64,000 nt of DNA from Actinomadura macra NBRC 14102 (lineage in GTDB: Bacteria; Actinomycetota; Actinomycetes; Streptosporangiales; Streptosporangiaceae): positions 1 through 64,000 of the forward strand of contig NZ_BCQT01000006.1 of NCBI RefSeq assembly GCF_001552215.1, in the 5' to 3' direction. Of this stretch, positions 50,114 through 61,886 are shown piece by piece. A model generated the notes under the pieces. The model saw only the letters and a program-made list of their open reading frames with translations, was not told where the DNA came from and did no database searches. Made by a program: the position numbers and the translations under genes. Position 1 is the first letter of the stretch. Every line of letters begins with the position of its first letter.

Positions 50114-51049
50114 TCAGGAGAAGATGTCGTCGGCGGATTCGGCTGTGCCGGCACGCCGTCCCCACTCGGCGAGTTGCCGCTCGTCAGCGCAGGTCGTGAT
50201 CCGCTCACGCATCTCGTCCGACACGCAAAGCCCACGCCCCTCCAACACAAGAAGCAACATCTTGGCCTCGCCTATGGCCTGGCCTCGGGCCTCGCCTATG
50301 GCCTGGCCTCGGGCCTCGCCTATGGCCTGGCCTCGGGCCTCGCCTATGGCCTGGTTGCGGAGGGCGAAGTCGCTCTTGAACTTGTAGTCGGCGGTACCTG
50401 TGGTCACGAGCTCCTCCAGGATCTTCCGGGCGGCTTGTGGGAGCACGCCGAGCACCATGTCAGTGTACAGCGTGGCGTTTTCGTGCCCTGTGTTCTCGAT
50501 GGTCGCCAGGGCGGCGTGGGTGATCTCCAGGGACTCTTCTGTGTGGGGGCTGACGTTGGTCAGGGCCGCGACGATGGTCAGTTCCGGCATCTCGGCCGCC
50601 TGGGCCGTGGACGTGACGAGGGGGCCGGTGCCGGGGCCGACCACGAGGGGGGTGAGGGTGAAGCCGGGGTGGCCGATGACGACGGGTTTGCGGGCCCAGT
50701 CGGCGACGCGGCGGGCGGGGCAGAAGACCAGGAGGTAGCTCGGGCAGCCGGATCTCGCGTGGAGGGCCGTCAGGTAGACGGGCCAGCTGCGGCATTTCCT
50801 CGGATCGACGGCGCGCTGCGTCTCGGCGACGACACTGATCTTCGGGGTGGGGGAACCCCGTTCGCGGATCTCGACGACGTTGTCGGCGCGGTAGGCGGCC
50901 GGGGTGATCTGGGTGAAGTCCTCCGAGACCGTCCGGACCACGATGTCGTCGGGCACCTTGATGTCGAAGGCGGTGCGGAGTAACTGCACGAGGACCTCGG
51001 GGTGGTCGCGGACGATCTGGATCGGCGACTCGTGTTCGACGGTGACCAT
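50114..51049 (-). CDS. Rpn/PD-(D/E)XK-like hypothetical protein with GQAIGEAR repeats
   Basis: 311 residues of a family common in Actinomadura and relatives. The N-terminal half (SPIQIVRDHPEVLVQLL; KISVVAETQRAVDPRKC; WPVYLTALHARSGCPSYLLV) has the alternating strand/helix and Glu-Gln pattern seen in Rpn-type recombination nucleases, but I cannot confirm a catalytic site. The C-terminal half holds four octapeptides GQAIGEAR/K from 24-bp repeats, then a helical tail MLLLVLEGRGLCVSDEMRER. The downstream fragment at 49871 is its duplicate. Confidence 0.65.
   Translation of the reverse strand: MVTVEHESPIQIVRDHPEVLVQLLRTAFDIKVPDDIVVRTVSEDFTQITPAAYRADNVVEIRERGSPTPKISVVAETQRAVDPRKCRSWPVYLTALHARSGCPSYLLVFCPARRVADWARKPVVIGHPGFTLTPLVVGPGTGPLVTSTAQAAEMPELTIVAALTNVSPHTEESLEITHAALATIENTGHENATLYTDMVLGVLPQAARKILEELVTTGTADYKFKSDFALRNQAIGEARGQAIGEARGQAIGEARGQAIGEAKMLLLVLEGRGLCVSDEMRERITTCADERQLAEWGRRAGTAESADDIFS
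50269..50360 (-). repeat. 24-bp tandem repeat tract (VNTR) encoding GQAIGEAR
   Basis: Three exact 24-base units (50269-50292, 50293-50316, 50317-50340) and a partial fourth. The duplicate gene fragment has only about 1.5 units at 50022-50060, so copy number already differs between the paralogues, the mark of slippage. Confidence 0.85.
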
Positions 51050-51118
51050 GCGCAGAACGCTACGTTGCGACCAGCATTGGATACCGTCACTATTGAATGA
51101 CTCTACGTGTGGTCTATG

Positions 51119-52117
51119 TCACGTTCCGTGGCAGAGTTCTTGCCACCAGGTGGTGAGGTGCCGCTCGGCCTCGGGGGTCAGGTCACCCCACAGGCGGAGG
51201 CGGGAGATGCCGCCGTCCGGGTGGATGTCCAGGCGGACGTGGGTGACCTCGGGGGACGTGAGGCGGAAGCGGTGGCGGGTGTCCGGCTGGAGGGGGGTCC
51301 GGGGCAGGAGGGGGGTGGTGGTGCCGTGTTCGTCGATGCCGGTGAGGGCGAAAGCGGCGGGGGCGTTGAATTTCAGGTGGGTGGTGTCGATCTCGGCGAG
51401 GCGGATGATGCCGGGGGCCGCGAGGGCGATCAGGGCCCAGTCGTTGGCGCCGTCGCGGCGGCGGGCGGTCTCCCATCCCTCGGCCTGGTTGCGGGCCAGG
51501 CCGGGGAACAGCATGTTGTCGGGGGACGAGTAGAACATGTTGGAGCATTCGGTGACGCGCGCGCCGTTCTCCAGGGCGGCCAGGTCGACGGTGAGGCCGG
51601 CCAGGTACGTGGGGTCCGGGACCACCTCGCCGTGGACGCGGAGCCGTGCGATACCGCCGTCCGGGAACATGTTCAGCCGGACGTGGGTGACCAGGCGGCC
51701 GTTGTCGACGAGGAAGGAATGGGCGGTGCCGCCCTTGAGGGGGGACCTGGGGACGATCTCGCGCCAGTCGGCGGCGGCGAGTTCCGCCGGGGAGGGGTGG
51801 CCGTCCAGGGCGCATGCCTCCACGGACGCGTGGGTGGGGAAGTTGCCCTCGAACCAGGCGGTGTCGATGACGACGCCGTGGACGATGCCGGGCAGGCCGA
51901 GGCGGATGAGGGCCCAGTCGTGGTCCCCGTCGCGGCGGCGGGCGGTCTCCCAGCCGTCGTACTCCTGACCCTTGGGGCCGAACGTTTCGGGGCGGAACGC
52001 CGGAGTCCAGGGGTTGAGCAGGTTCTCCTTGGCCGCGAAGGACTCGTCGCTCGCCGCGATGACGGATCCTCCGAGGGTCCGGACGGCGAGGTCCGGGAGC
52101 GTGGTGAAGCCGGTCAA
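51119..52117 (-). CDS. alc: Allantoicase
   Basis: Hydrolyses allantoate to ureidoglycolate and urea. 332 residues made of two homologous beta-sandwich repeats: ENLLNPWTPAFRPETFGPKG, GWETARRRDGDHDWALIRLG, GIVHGVVIDTAWFEGNFPTH in the first and NMFYSSPDNMLFPGLARNQA, GWETARRRDGANDWALIALA in the second. The likely start is TTG at 52117, overlapping the allantoinase stop (TTGA) with GGAG 6 bases upstream. Last gene of the purine operon. Confidence 0.94.
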   Translation of the reverse strand: MTGFTTLPDLAVRTLGGSVIAASDESFAAKENLLNPWTPAFRPETFGPKGQEYDGWETARRRDGDHDWALIRLGLPGIVHGVVIDTAWFEGNFPTHASVEACALDGHPSPAELAAADWREIVPRSPLKGGTAHSFLVDNGRLVTHVRLNMFPDGGIARLRVHGEVVPDPTYLAGLTVDLAALENGARVTECSNMFYSSPDNMLFPGLARNQAEGWETARRRDGANDWALIALAAPGIIRLAEIDTTHLKFNAPAAFALTGIDEHGTTTPLLPRTPLQPDTRHRFRLTSPEVTHVRLDIHPDGGISRLRLWGDLTPEAERHLTTWWQELCHGT

Positions 52118-53414
52118 GGTGTCTCCGTTCGGCTGAGCAGGCGTCCGCCGGGCACGTCGCCAGCGGGGGTGCCGCGCAGCCAGGTGGCTCGGACGGCACC
52201 GGTGAGAGTGTGGCCCTCGTACGGGGTGACGGGGTGGCGGTGGTGGAGGGACGCGGGGTCCACGGTGAACGCGGCGTCGGGGTCGAAGGCGACGAGGTCG
52301 GCGTCGCGGCCGGGGGCGATGCGGCCCTTGGGGAGGCCGGCGAGGGCGGCGGGCGCCTCGGACATCCAGCGGACGACGGCGGCCAGGTCGTGGCCGCGGG
52401 CGCGGGCGGCCGTCCAGACGACGGGAAGGCCGAGTTGGAGGGAGGAGACGCCGCCCCAGGCGGTGGCGAAGTCGCCGTGTTTGAGGTCGGGCGTACAGGG
52501 TGAGTGGTCGGTGACGACGCAGGAGATCACGCCGGCGGCGAGGCCGAGCCAGAGTTCGTGGCGGTTGGCGGCGTCGCGGATGGGCGGGCAGCACTTGTAG
52601 GACGGCCCGCGCACCTCCTCCGCGGACAGGGTCAGGTAGTGCGGGCAGGTCTCCGCGGTGACGCGCAGGCCCGCGGCCTGGGCCTCCGCGAGGGGGATGA
52701 GGCAGTCGGCGGCGGACAGGTGCAGGATGTGCGCGCGGACGCCGGTCTCCTCCGCCAGCCGGATGACCCGTTCGACCGCCAGGCGCTCCGCTGAGGGCGG
52801 GCGGGAGGTCAGGAAGGCCGCGTATCCGCCGTCGGACGGTGTCCCGAGGGCGGCCGGGTCCTCGGCGTGCACGATGACGAGGCCGTCGAACGAGGCGATC
52901 TCGTGGAACGCCTCGCGCATTCCGGGGAGGTCGAGCGGCGGGAACTCCGGGACGCCGGAGTCGGAGGTGAAGCACTTGAACCCGAACACGCCGGCTTCGT
53001 GGAGCGCGCGCAGATGCGGGACGTTGCCGGGGATCGCCCCGCCCCAGAAGCCGACGTCCACGGAGCACTTCCGGTCGGCCGCGGCGCGCTTGACGGCCAG
53101 GGCGGACGGGTCGACCGTCGGCGGCAGCGAGTTCAGCGGCATGTCGATCAGGGTCGTGACGCCTCCGGACGCGGCGGCGCGGGTCGCGGTGGCGAAGCCC
53201 TCCCACTCGGTGCGGCCGGGTTCGTTGATGTGGACGTGGGTGTCGACGAGTCCCGGCAGCAGGGCCGTCCGGCCGAGGCTGACCTCGGACCTGGCGGGCA
53301 GAGGGGCGTCGTGGTCGGCGACCTCGGCGACGCGGCCGTCCCGGACGGCGACCGCGGCGGGGCGCTCGCCGTCCGGCAGGACGGTCCTCAGGGACCTGAT
53401 GACGAGATCGTGCG

Positions 53415-53418
<4 letters not shown>
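52114..53418 (-). CDS. allB: Allantoinase
   Basis: Opens the hydantoin ring of allantoin to allantoate. 434-residue cyclic amidohydrolase: metal motif VDTHVHINEPGR, the lysine region GFKCFTSDSG, HILHLSAAD, ETCPHYLTL, TDHSPCTPDLK. The start overlaps the upstream xanthine dehydrogenase stop by ATGA (53415-53418). Confidence 0.95.
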
Positions 53419-55735
<2,317 letters not shown>

Positions 55736-55736
<1 letters not shown>

Positions 55737-57088
55737 CAGAGGACCTCCTCAGCGAGTGCCATCAACCGGCGGTGTGCGGCGGCGCCGCGCCGTCCCGCCT
55801 CGTCTTGCGGGACGGTGACGAGGGCGTCATCGCGCACGATCGTCCGGCCGCCGACGAACAGGCGCCGCAGCGGCGGGGTCTGCCCGAAGGTGAGGGCGAC
55901 CACCGGGTCGTCGAGCGCGGCGTGGAAGCCGTCGACCCGCCACAGCGCGATGTCGGCGAGCTTGCCCGGCTCCAGGGAGCCGATCTCGCCGTCGCGGCCG
56001 AGGCAGCGGGCGCCGCCGAGGGTCGCCATCTCCAGGGCTTGGCGCGCGGTCAGCGCGTCCGGACCGTAGCGGGCGCGCTGCATGTAGATCGCCTGCCGCA
56101 TCTCCCCGGCGAGCGGGACCAGTTCGGCGGACGCGGGCCCGTCCACGCCCAGCCCGACCGGCACGCCGGCCTCCAGCAGGTGGGACACGCGGGCGATGCC
56201 GGATCCGAGCCGGGCGTTGGAGCTCGGGCAGTGCGCGGCGCCCGTGCGCGTCTCGGCGAGGCGCTTGATGTCAGCGTCGTGCAGGTGAACGCAGTGGGCG
56301 AGCCAGACGTCGGGGCCGAGCCAGCCGATCGAGTCCATGTACTCGGCCGGGGTCATGCCGAACTGCTCGGCGGTGTGCTCCTCCTCGTCGAGGGTCTCGG
56401 CGAGGTGGGTGTGGAGCCGGACGCCCCGGTCGCGCGCCAGCTCCGCCGACCTGACCAGCAGTTCCCGGCTGACGGAGAACGGGGAGCAGGGGGCGACGGC
56501 GACGCGGAGCATCGAGCCGGGCGAGGGGTCGTGGTAGCGGTCGATGGCGGCGCCGGTCTCGGCGAGGATCGTGTCGAGGTCCTCGACGACCTCGTCCGGG
56601 GGGAGCCCGCCGTCGGACTCGCCGCGGTCCATCGAGCCCCGGCAGGGGTGGAAGCGCAGGCCGAGCTCGGCGGCGGCGTGGATCTCGGCGGCGAACAGGT
56701 CGCCGCGCCCCTTGGGGAAGATGTAGTGGTGGTCGGTGGAGGTGGTACAGCCCGACTTGGCGAGCCAGGCGAGCCCGGCGGTGGCCGCGCCCGCGGCGAT
56801 CTCCGCGTCCATCTTCGCCCAGGGCTTGTAAAGCGTGGTCAACCACTCGAACAGCGTGCCGCCGGTGGCGATGCCCTGGCTCGCCCACTGGTAGAGGTGA
56901 TGGTGGGTGTTGACCAGCCCCGGCGTGGCGAGGCAGCCGCGGCCGTTGACCCGCTCGACCCGGCCGGCGGTCGGGGCCGGTCCCGGTCCGACGGCCGTGA
57001 TCCGGTCGCCGTCGATCACGATGTGCCCGGTGGGGTACTCCTCCCCCGACACGGTGACGACGTGGGCGTTCTCGATGACGACCGTCAT
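55736..57088 (-). CDS. 8-oxoguanine deaminase / guanine deaminase-like amidohydrolase
   Basis: 450 residues of the ATZ/TRZ amidohydrolase type. LVNTHHHLYQWASQGIA, TLFEWLTTLYKPWA, TSTDHHYIFPKG, LHTHLAETLDEEE, WLAHCVHL and GVDGPASAE match the 8-oxoguanine deaminase subgroup, which yields urate directly from 8-oxoguanine; guanine to xanthine is the other option. It is nested between the Fe-S and Moco subunits of xanthine dehydrogenase and overlaps both neighbours (ATGA at 57085-57088; TGATG at 55736). Confidence 0.88.
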
Positions 57089-57570
57089 GGACGCGCCGCC
57101 TTCCGGCGGGCCGCCAGCCGGACCGCGTCCAGGATCTTCTCGTAGCCGGTGCAGCGGCACAGGTTCCCGGCGAGGGCCTCGCGGATCTCGGCGTCGGACG
57201 GCGTGGCGTTCCGCTCGATCAGGTCGTGCGCCTGGACGATCAGTCCCGGCGTGCAGAACCCGCACTGGACGGCGCCCGTCTCGACGAACGCCTCCTGGAC
57301 GGGATCGAGCCGCTCCTCGCCGGACGGCCCCTCCGCGAGGCCCTCCACGGTGCGGACCTCCCGCCCCTCCACCTGGCCCGCGGCGACCAGGCACGCGCAG
57401 GCGGGAATGCCGTCCAGGTAGACGGTGCAGGAGCCGCACTCGCCCTGCTCGCAGGCGTTCTTGGAGCCGGGCAGGCCCATCCGCTCCCGCAGCATGTACA
57501 GCAGGCTCTCGCCCTCCCACACGTCGTCGACGGTCTCCGCGGAGCCGTTGATGGTGACGGTGACGCGCAT
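57085..57570 (-). CDS. Xanthine dehydrogenase, [2Fe-2S] subunit
   Basis: 161 residues. Plant-type ferredoxin motif CEQGECGSCTVYLDG and the second cluster motif QCGFCTPGLI with NLCRCTGYEKI, together binding two [2Fe-2S] clusters. The final residues are Arg/Ala-rich. Start overlaps the FAD subunit stop by one base. Confidence 0.94.
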   Translation of the reverse strand: MRVTVTINGSAETVDDVWEGESLLYMLRERMGLPGSKNACEQGECGSCTVYLDGIPACACLVAAGQVEGREVRTVEGLAEGPSGEERLDPVQEAFVETGAVQCGFCTPGLIVQAHDLIERNATPSDAEIREALAGNLCRCTGYEKILDAVRLAARRKAARP

Positions 57571-58448
57571 CAGGAAGCCTCCTCGGCCGGAATGCCGGTT
57601 CTGTAGTCGTTCCAGGCCCAGGTCAGCGTGCGGCGCGCCATCACCGACAGGGCGTGCCGGCGGTAGTCGGCCGTCCCGCGGACGTCGTCGATCGGCGCGG
57701 CGGCCTCTTTGACCAGCTCACCGAACCGCTGGGACAGCGAGACCGACAGCGGGCCCCGGCCCTCCCAGTCGAGCTCGCCCGAGAGGAACTCCTCGGCGGC
57801 GGTGGCGCGGCGCGGCGTCGGCGCGGCGGAGCCGACGCCGGTGCCGACGCGGCGCTCGGCCGGGTGCAGGGCGAGGGCGAACGAGCACACCGCGATCACC
57901 ATCGCGTTCCGTGTGCCGATCTTGGAGAAGTACTGCGGGCCGGAGGCGGGGGCCGTCCAGAACGCGCGGATCAGCTCGTCCGGCTCCAGCGCGTTGCGCT
58001 TCACGCCGAGATAGAAGTCGAGCACAGGGATCATCCGGACACCGCGCGCGGCGGACTCGGCCTCGATCACCGCGTCCCCGGCCAGCAGCGGCGGGTGGGT
58101 GTCCCCGGCGGGCGAGGCGGCGCCGAGATTCCCGCCGACCGTGCCCCGGTTGCGGATCTGCGGCGAGCCGACCGTCCGGGACGCCTGGGCGAGGCCGGGC
58201 AGCCGGTCCCCCAGCTCGGCGATCAGCCGGGCGTACGGGACGCCGGAGCCGACCCGCAGCCGCCCGTCCACCGGCTCCCAGTCCGCCAGTTCGCGGATCT
58301 GGTTCAGGTCCAGCAGCGCTCCGGGACGACGCACGTCGAAATTGATCTCGACCATGACGTCGGTGCCGCCCTGCAGGGGCAGCGCCTCCGGCCGCTCCGC
58401 CTTGGCGGCGAGCGCATCCGCCCAGGTCAGCGGTCGCAGAAAGTCCAT
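57570..58448 (-). CDS. Xanthine dehydrogenase, FAD-binding subunit
   Basis: 292 residues of the CO-dehydrogenase-flavoprotein type: LQGGTDVMVEINF (FAD loop), LDLNQIRELADW, VGSPQIRNRGTVGGNLG and the C-terminal domain ISKIG-like YFSKIGTRNAMVIAVCSF. Transfers electrons from the Fe-S clusters to NAD+. 30 bases after uricase. Confidence 0.94.
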   Translation of the reverse strand: MDFLRPLTWADALAAKAERPEALPLQGGTDVMVEINFDVRRPGALLDLNQIRELADWEPVDGRLRVGSGVPYARLIAELGDRLPGLAQASRTVGSPQIRNRGTVGGNLGAASPAGDTHPPLLAGDAVIEAESAARGVRMIPVLDFYLGVKRNALEPDELIRAFWTAPASGPQYFSKIGTRNAMVIAVCSFALALHPAERRVGTGVGSAAPTPRRATAAEEFLSGELDWEGRGPLSVSLSQRFGELVKEAAAPIDDVRGTADYRRHALSVMARRTLTWAWNDYRTGIPAEEAS

Positions 58449-58478
58449 GGTTTGGGTGTTCCTCCTCGGTACGTACTG

Positions 58479-59345
58479 TCAGTGCCAGGCGGACGGGACG
58501 GGTGGGGCGTCGTCGGTGAGCACGCTGCCCTCGATGAGCCCGTACGGGCGGTCCGCGGCATAGAAGACCTCGTTGTCGTTGTGCAGGCCGAACGGCTCCA
58601 GATCGACCGCGAAGTGGTGCTTGTTGGGCATCGACATCCGCACCTCGCAGAGTTCGGGCAGCTCGTGGAGAACGCGGCGGCCCATCTGGTAGAGCGTCTG
58701 CTGAAGGGACAGGCTGTGCGTCTCGGCAAACGCGGCCAGCAGCGCGGTACGGGCGGCGCGGTAGGACTCGCCCCAGCGCGCGTCTGTGCCGCGGTGCCGC
58801 CACGACGCGGTCACGGCGGTGGCCAGGACCCGGTCGTTGGTGGGCGCGAGGGTCGTGTACCGGTCCTCGATGAAGCCGTGGAACTCGCTGCCGGTCGAGT
58901 TGAGGACGACCAGGTCCGTCAGGCCCGACACCACCGACTCGGGTCCGTCCGAGCCGTCGCTGTGGACGAGCGCGGTGCGGACCTCGCCACCGTCGCGGAC
59001 GAACGAGTGCGGCCCGGAGATCCGGCTCCAGCCGTACTCGCGGATCTCGACGCGCGCGTGGGTGATCGTCGGCTGGGAGTCCACGAAGTGCCGGGCGAGC
59101 AGGAGCCCGAAGTCCTCGATCTCGTCGATCCCGTGCTTCCCGGCGAACGCGAACACCGTGTTCTTCTGCGCGTCCGTGGTCAGGACGGCGGAGTTGTCGC
59201 CGGTCAGGTGCACCTCGTCCATGGCGCCGGAGAGCGACACGCTCACGTTGAGGTCCTTGATCCGGTGGACGCCGCCGTCCTTGCCGACCCGGACGACGCG
59301 CGTCTCCGCCTTGCCGTAGCGGTTGGGGCCGAGCACGATGGCCAT
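58479..59345 (-). CDS. uox: Uricase (urate oxidase)
   Basis: Cofactor-free oxidation of urate to 5-hydroxyisourate. 288 residues: NRYGKAETRVVRV (charge-relay Lys), VLTTDAQKNTVFAFAGKHG, FHGFIEDRYTTLAPTNDRVL (substrate-binding Arg) and the C-terminal MPNKHHFAVDLEPFG. Starts 7 bases after the HIU hydrolase stop. Confidence 0.96.
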   Translation of the reverse strand: MAIVLGPNRYGKAETRVVRVGKDGGVHRIKDLNVSVSLSGAMDEVHLTGDNSAVLTTDAQKNTVFAFAGKHGIDEIEDFGLLLARHFVDSQPTITHARVEIREYGWSRISGPHSFVRDGGEVRTALVHSDGSDGPESVVSGLTDLVVLNSTGSEFHGFIEDRYTTLAPTNDRVLATAVTASWRHRGTDARWGESYRAARTALLAAFAETHSLSLQQTLYQMGRRVLHELPELCEVRMSMPNKHHFAVDLEPFGLHNDNEVFYAADRPYGLIEGSVLTDDAPPVPSAWH

Positions 59346-59352
59346 GCGGTTT

Positions 59353-59667
59353 CTAGCTCCCTCGGTAGGTGGAGTAGGCGAACGGGCTGAGCAGCAGCGG
59401 GACGTGCAGGTGCCGCCCCGGGTCCTCGATCGTGAAGGCCACCGTGACCTCGGGATAGAACTCCGAGAGGCCGGCGGTGTCGAAGGTCAGCCGGTGCACC
59501 CCGGCGTCCGGATCGGTGCCCCAGTCCCCGATCCGGCCGTCCGCGTCGGTGTGGGCCACGGCGAGAACGGTCCAGCGGCCGTCGGGCTCGTAGCGGTCCA
59601 GCCGGACGGCCATCCCGGCCGCCGGCCGGCCCCGCGCCGCGTCCAGCACGTGCGTCGACAGGCTCAT
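59353..59667 (-). CDS. 5-hydroxyisourate hydrolase (transthyretin-like)
   Basis: 104-residue transthyretin-fold enzyme converting HIU to OHCU. MSLSTHVLDAARGRPAAGMA at the start and the C-terminal tetrapeptide YRGS, preceded by LLLSPFAYST, are the family signatures; His6 and Arg in DRYEP are expected active-site residues. Start overlaps the OHCU decarboxylase stop by ATGA. Confidence 0.95.
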   Translation of the reverse strand: MSLSTHVLDAARGRPAAGMAVRLDRYEPDGRWTVLAVAHTDADGRIGDWGTDPDAGVHRLTFDTAGLSEFYPEVTVAFTIEDPGRHLHVPLLLSPFAYSTYRGS

Positions 59668-60215
59668 GCGGGCCCCCCTTCCCCGTCGCCCGGTCCCCCG
59701 TCGCTTCGTTCCCCGTCGATAAGTCTTCCCAGGCGCAGGTCGACAATCTTGGCGAGCTCCCGGCGGACGATCATCCGTTCCCTCCAGACGTCGTTGCGGA
59801 GGCGGTCGCGGAGCGCGGCGAGCATCTCGGCCGCGCCGAGGCCGGTGGCGCAGATGAGGAACACATGGCCGAAGCGCTCCTCGTAGGCCCGGTTGCCCGC
59901 CGTGAGGGCGTCCCGCAGGTCGTCGGCCGCGCCGTCCACGCCGGACTGCTCGTCCCGCGACCAGGCGGCCTCCCGTTCGTCGCCCCGGACCCGGTCGCCG
60001 ATGCGGGGGTGCGCGGCGAGCGCCTCCTCGATCCCGGCCCAGTCCTGGAGGGCGAGGGCCGCCGCCGACGCCGAGCGCAGCGCGGCGGGGTCGGCGTAGG
60101 GGCGTCCCGCGATCAGCTCGTCCGCCCAGCGGCGGGTCGTGCAGCAGGTGACCAGCTCGGCGCGGGCGGCCTCTGGGTCCAGCGCGTTCATCGACGTCAG
60201 CCATCCCGTCGTCAC
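59664..60215 (-). CDS. OHCU decarboxylase
   Basis: 183 residues; produces S-allantoin from 2-oxo-4-hydroxy-4-carboxy-5-ureidoimidazoline. HPRIGDRV with the catalytic His, SRDEQSGVDGA and FGHVFLICATGLGAAEML are characteristic. First gene of the purine operon; GTG start at 60215 with GGGGGAAG 5 bases upstream (ATG at 60191 is an alternative). Divergent from pucR over about 140 bases. Confidence 0.94.
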   Translation of the reverse strand: MTTGWLTSMNALDPEAARAELVTCCTTRRWADELIAGRPYADPAALRSASAAALALQDWAGIEEALAAHPRIGDRVRGDEREAAWSRDEQSGVDGAADDLRDALTAGNRAYEERFGHVFLICATGLGAAEMLAALRDRLRNDVWRERMIVRRELAKIVDLRLGRLIDGERSDGGPGDGEGGPA

Positions 60216-60343
60216 TGGAGCTTCCCCCGTCTCACCGTCACCCGCTGCACATCAGCAGTACACACAGGGGGTCATATCCCCGTCGAGAGACAGGAGATCC
60301 GAACTGTGCCGGGGCTCGGTGTCAGGTTTTCGTGCGATGCTCC

Positions 60344-60352
60344 AGTTAACTA
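60344..60352 (+). promoter_or_regulatory. AGTTAACT palindrome / possible -10 for leaderless pucR
   Basis: An 8-base palindrome (60344-60351) contains TAACTA (60347-60352), 6 bases before the pucR ATG at 60359, and no Shine-Dalgarno is present. This geometry suits a -10 box of a leaderless transcript. A -35 is not clear. Confidence 0.35.
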
Positions 60353-61876
60353 GTGGCCATGAAGCTGCGTGCGCTGCTCGCCTTGCCGGATTCGCGGCTG
60401 GAGCTCGTCACCGGGCGGGACGAGCTCGACCGGTTGGTCAGGTGGGTCGTCACCACCGACCTGCCGGAACCCGGCCGGTACCTGCGCGGCGGAGAGCTCG
60501 TCCTGTCGGGGCTGATGTGGCGGTCCGGCCCGGCCGACTCCGAGGCGTTCGTGCGGACGCTGGCCGAGGCGGGCGTGTCCGCCCTCGCGGGCGGCCTGGC
60601 GCGCGGCGCCCTCCCGGACGATCTTGTGGAGGCGTGCCGGCGGTACCGGATGCCGCTGTTCACAGTGCCCGAGGACGTGGCGTTCGCGACGGTCACCGAG
60701 GAGGTCGTCCGCCACCTGTCGGGCGCCCGCGCCGCCGACCTGACCGCCGTGCTCGACCGGCACCGCAGGCTGGTCGCGGGCGTGGGCGAGGGCGAGGGGC
60801 TCGGCGCCGTGCTGGATCTGCTGTCGGGCGATCTCGGTATGCGGTGCTGGGTGCTGACCCCCACCGGACGGGTGGTGGCGGGCCCCGAGCCCGCACCCGC
60901 GGGCGAGGAGCTGGCCCGCGCGTTCCTGACCGCGCCGCGGCTGCCGCACCTGCACGGCGGCATGACGATCTTCCCGGTCGCCGCCGAGGCGGTGCCCCTG
61001 TCCCGGGCCGCGGACTGGTTCCTCGCCTTCGAGGGCGACGCGCGGGACTGGCCGGCCGAGCGCCGTGCCCTGACCGCCGAGCTGGCGGCGATCGTCGCGC
61101 TGGAGCGGGCCCGGCTGGACGACCGGCTGAGCGTCGGGGGGCGGCTGGCGCAGGAGCTGATCCGGCTGGTCGTCTCGGCGGCGGGGGCCGGGGAGATCGC
61201 GTCGCGGCTGGAGCTTGCCGGGCTGGACGCCGGCACCCCGTTCGCCGCGGTCGCCGCGTCCGGCGGCCGGGCGCCGCTGCGCCCGGACGAGCTGCGCGCG
61301 GTGCTCGGCGAGGTGCTCCCCGTCCCCCGGGCGGTCGTCGGCCTGCTGGACGAGGAGGCCATCGCCCTGCTTCCCGTCGAGGAGGCGGAGGAGGACGTGG
61401 CGGGCCGGATCCAGACGGCGCTGGCGGCGCTGGCCCCGGGGCTCGCGGACAGCGGCCTCGCCGTCGGGGTCAGCGATGTCGTCGTGGCCGGAGAACTGCG
61501 CGGCGCCGTCGAGGAGGCCCGGTACGCGCGCCGGCTGGCGGCCCAGCGCGCCGATCCGGTGGGCGTGGTGCGCCATGACGAGCTGGCCACGCACGTGCTG
61601 CTGCTGGCCAGCGTCCCCGACGACGTCCGCGACATGTTCCGACTACGGCTGCTGAACCCGCTGCGCACCTACGACGAGGTCCACCACGCCGATCTGGTCC
61701 GGACGCTGGAGACGTTCCTCCAGAACTCCGGGTCGTGGACGCGCTGCGCCGAGCGGCTGCACCTGCACGTGAACTCCGTCCGCTACCGGATCCAGCGCAT
61801 CGAGGAGCTCACCGGCCGCGACCTGTCCCGCCTGGAGGACCGGGTCGACTTCTTCCTGGCGCTGCGTCTCGGCTGA
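60353..61876 (+). CDS. pucR: PucR-family purine catabolism regulator
   Basis: 507 residues (505 if the ATG at 60359 is the start). N-terminal PucR domain (about 5-125; LVRWVVTTDLPEPGRYLRGG, GELVLSGLMW), a central GGDEF-like region, and a C-terminal HTH_30 (ETFLQNSGSWTRCAERLHLH, VNSVRYRIQRIEELTGRDLS). Divergent from the purine operon, so it is very probably its regulator, activated by a purine or allantoin-type effector as in Bacillus (inferred). Confidence 0.93.
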   Translation: MAMKLRALLALPDSRLELVTGRDELDRLVRWVVTTDLPEPGRYLRGGELVLSGLMWRSGPADSEAFVRTLAEAGVSALAGGLARGALPDDLVEACRRYRMPLFTVPEDVAFATVTEEVVRHLSGARAADLTAVLDRHRRLVAGVGEGEGLGAVLDLLSGDLGMRCWVLTPTGRVVAGPEPAPAGEELARAFLTAPRLPHLHGGMTIFPVAAEAVPLSRAADWFLAFEGDARDWPAERRALTAELAAIVALERARLDDRLSVGGRLAQELIRLVVSAAGAGEIASRLELAGLDAGTPFAAVAASGGRAPLRPDELRAVLGEVLPVPRAVVGLLDEEAIALLPVEEAEEDVAGRIQTALAALAPGLADSGLAVGVSDVVVAGELRGAVEEARYARRLAAQRADPVGVVRHDELATHVLLLASVPDDVRDMFRLRLLNPLRTYDEVHHADLVRTLETFLQNSGSWTRCAERLHLHVNSVRYRIQRIEELTGRDLSRLEDRVDFFLALRLG

Positions 61877-61886
61877 CCCCTGCTCT

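Noticed and set aside
50269-50360. CRISPR-like direct repeats
   Set aside because: Contiguous 24-base coding units with no spacers; explained as a VNTR encoding GQAIGEAR.
49871-51049. Transposase or insertion sequence
   Set aside because: No terminal inverted repeats, target duplication or DDE motif; the similarity between copies is a local tandem duplication of a coding end.
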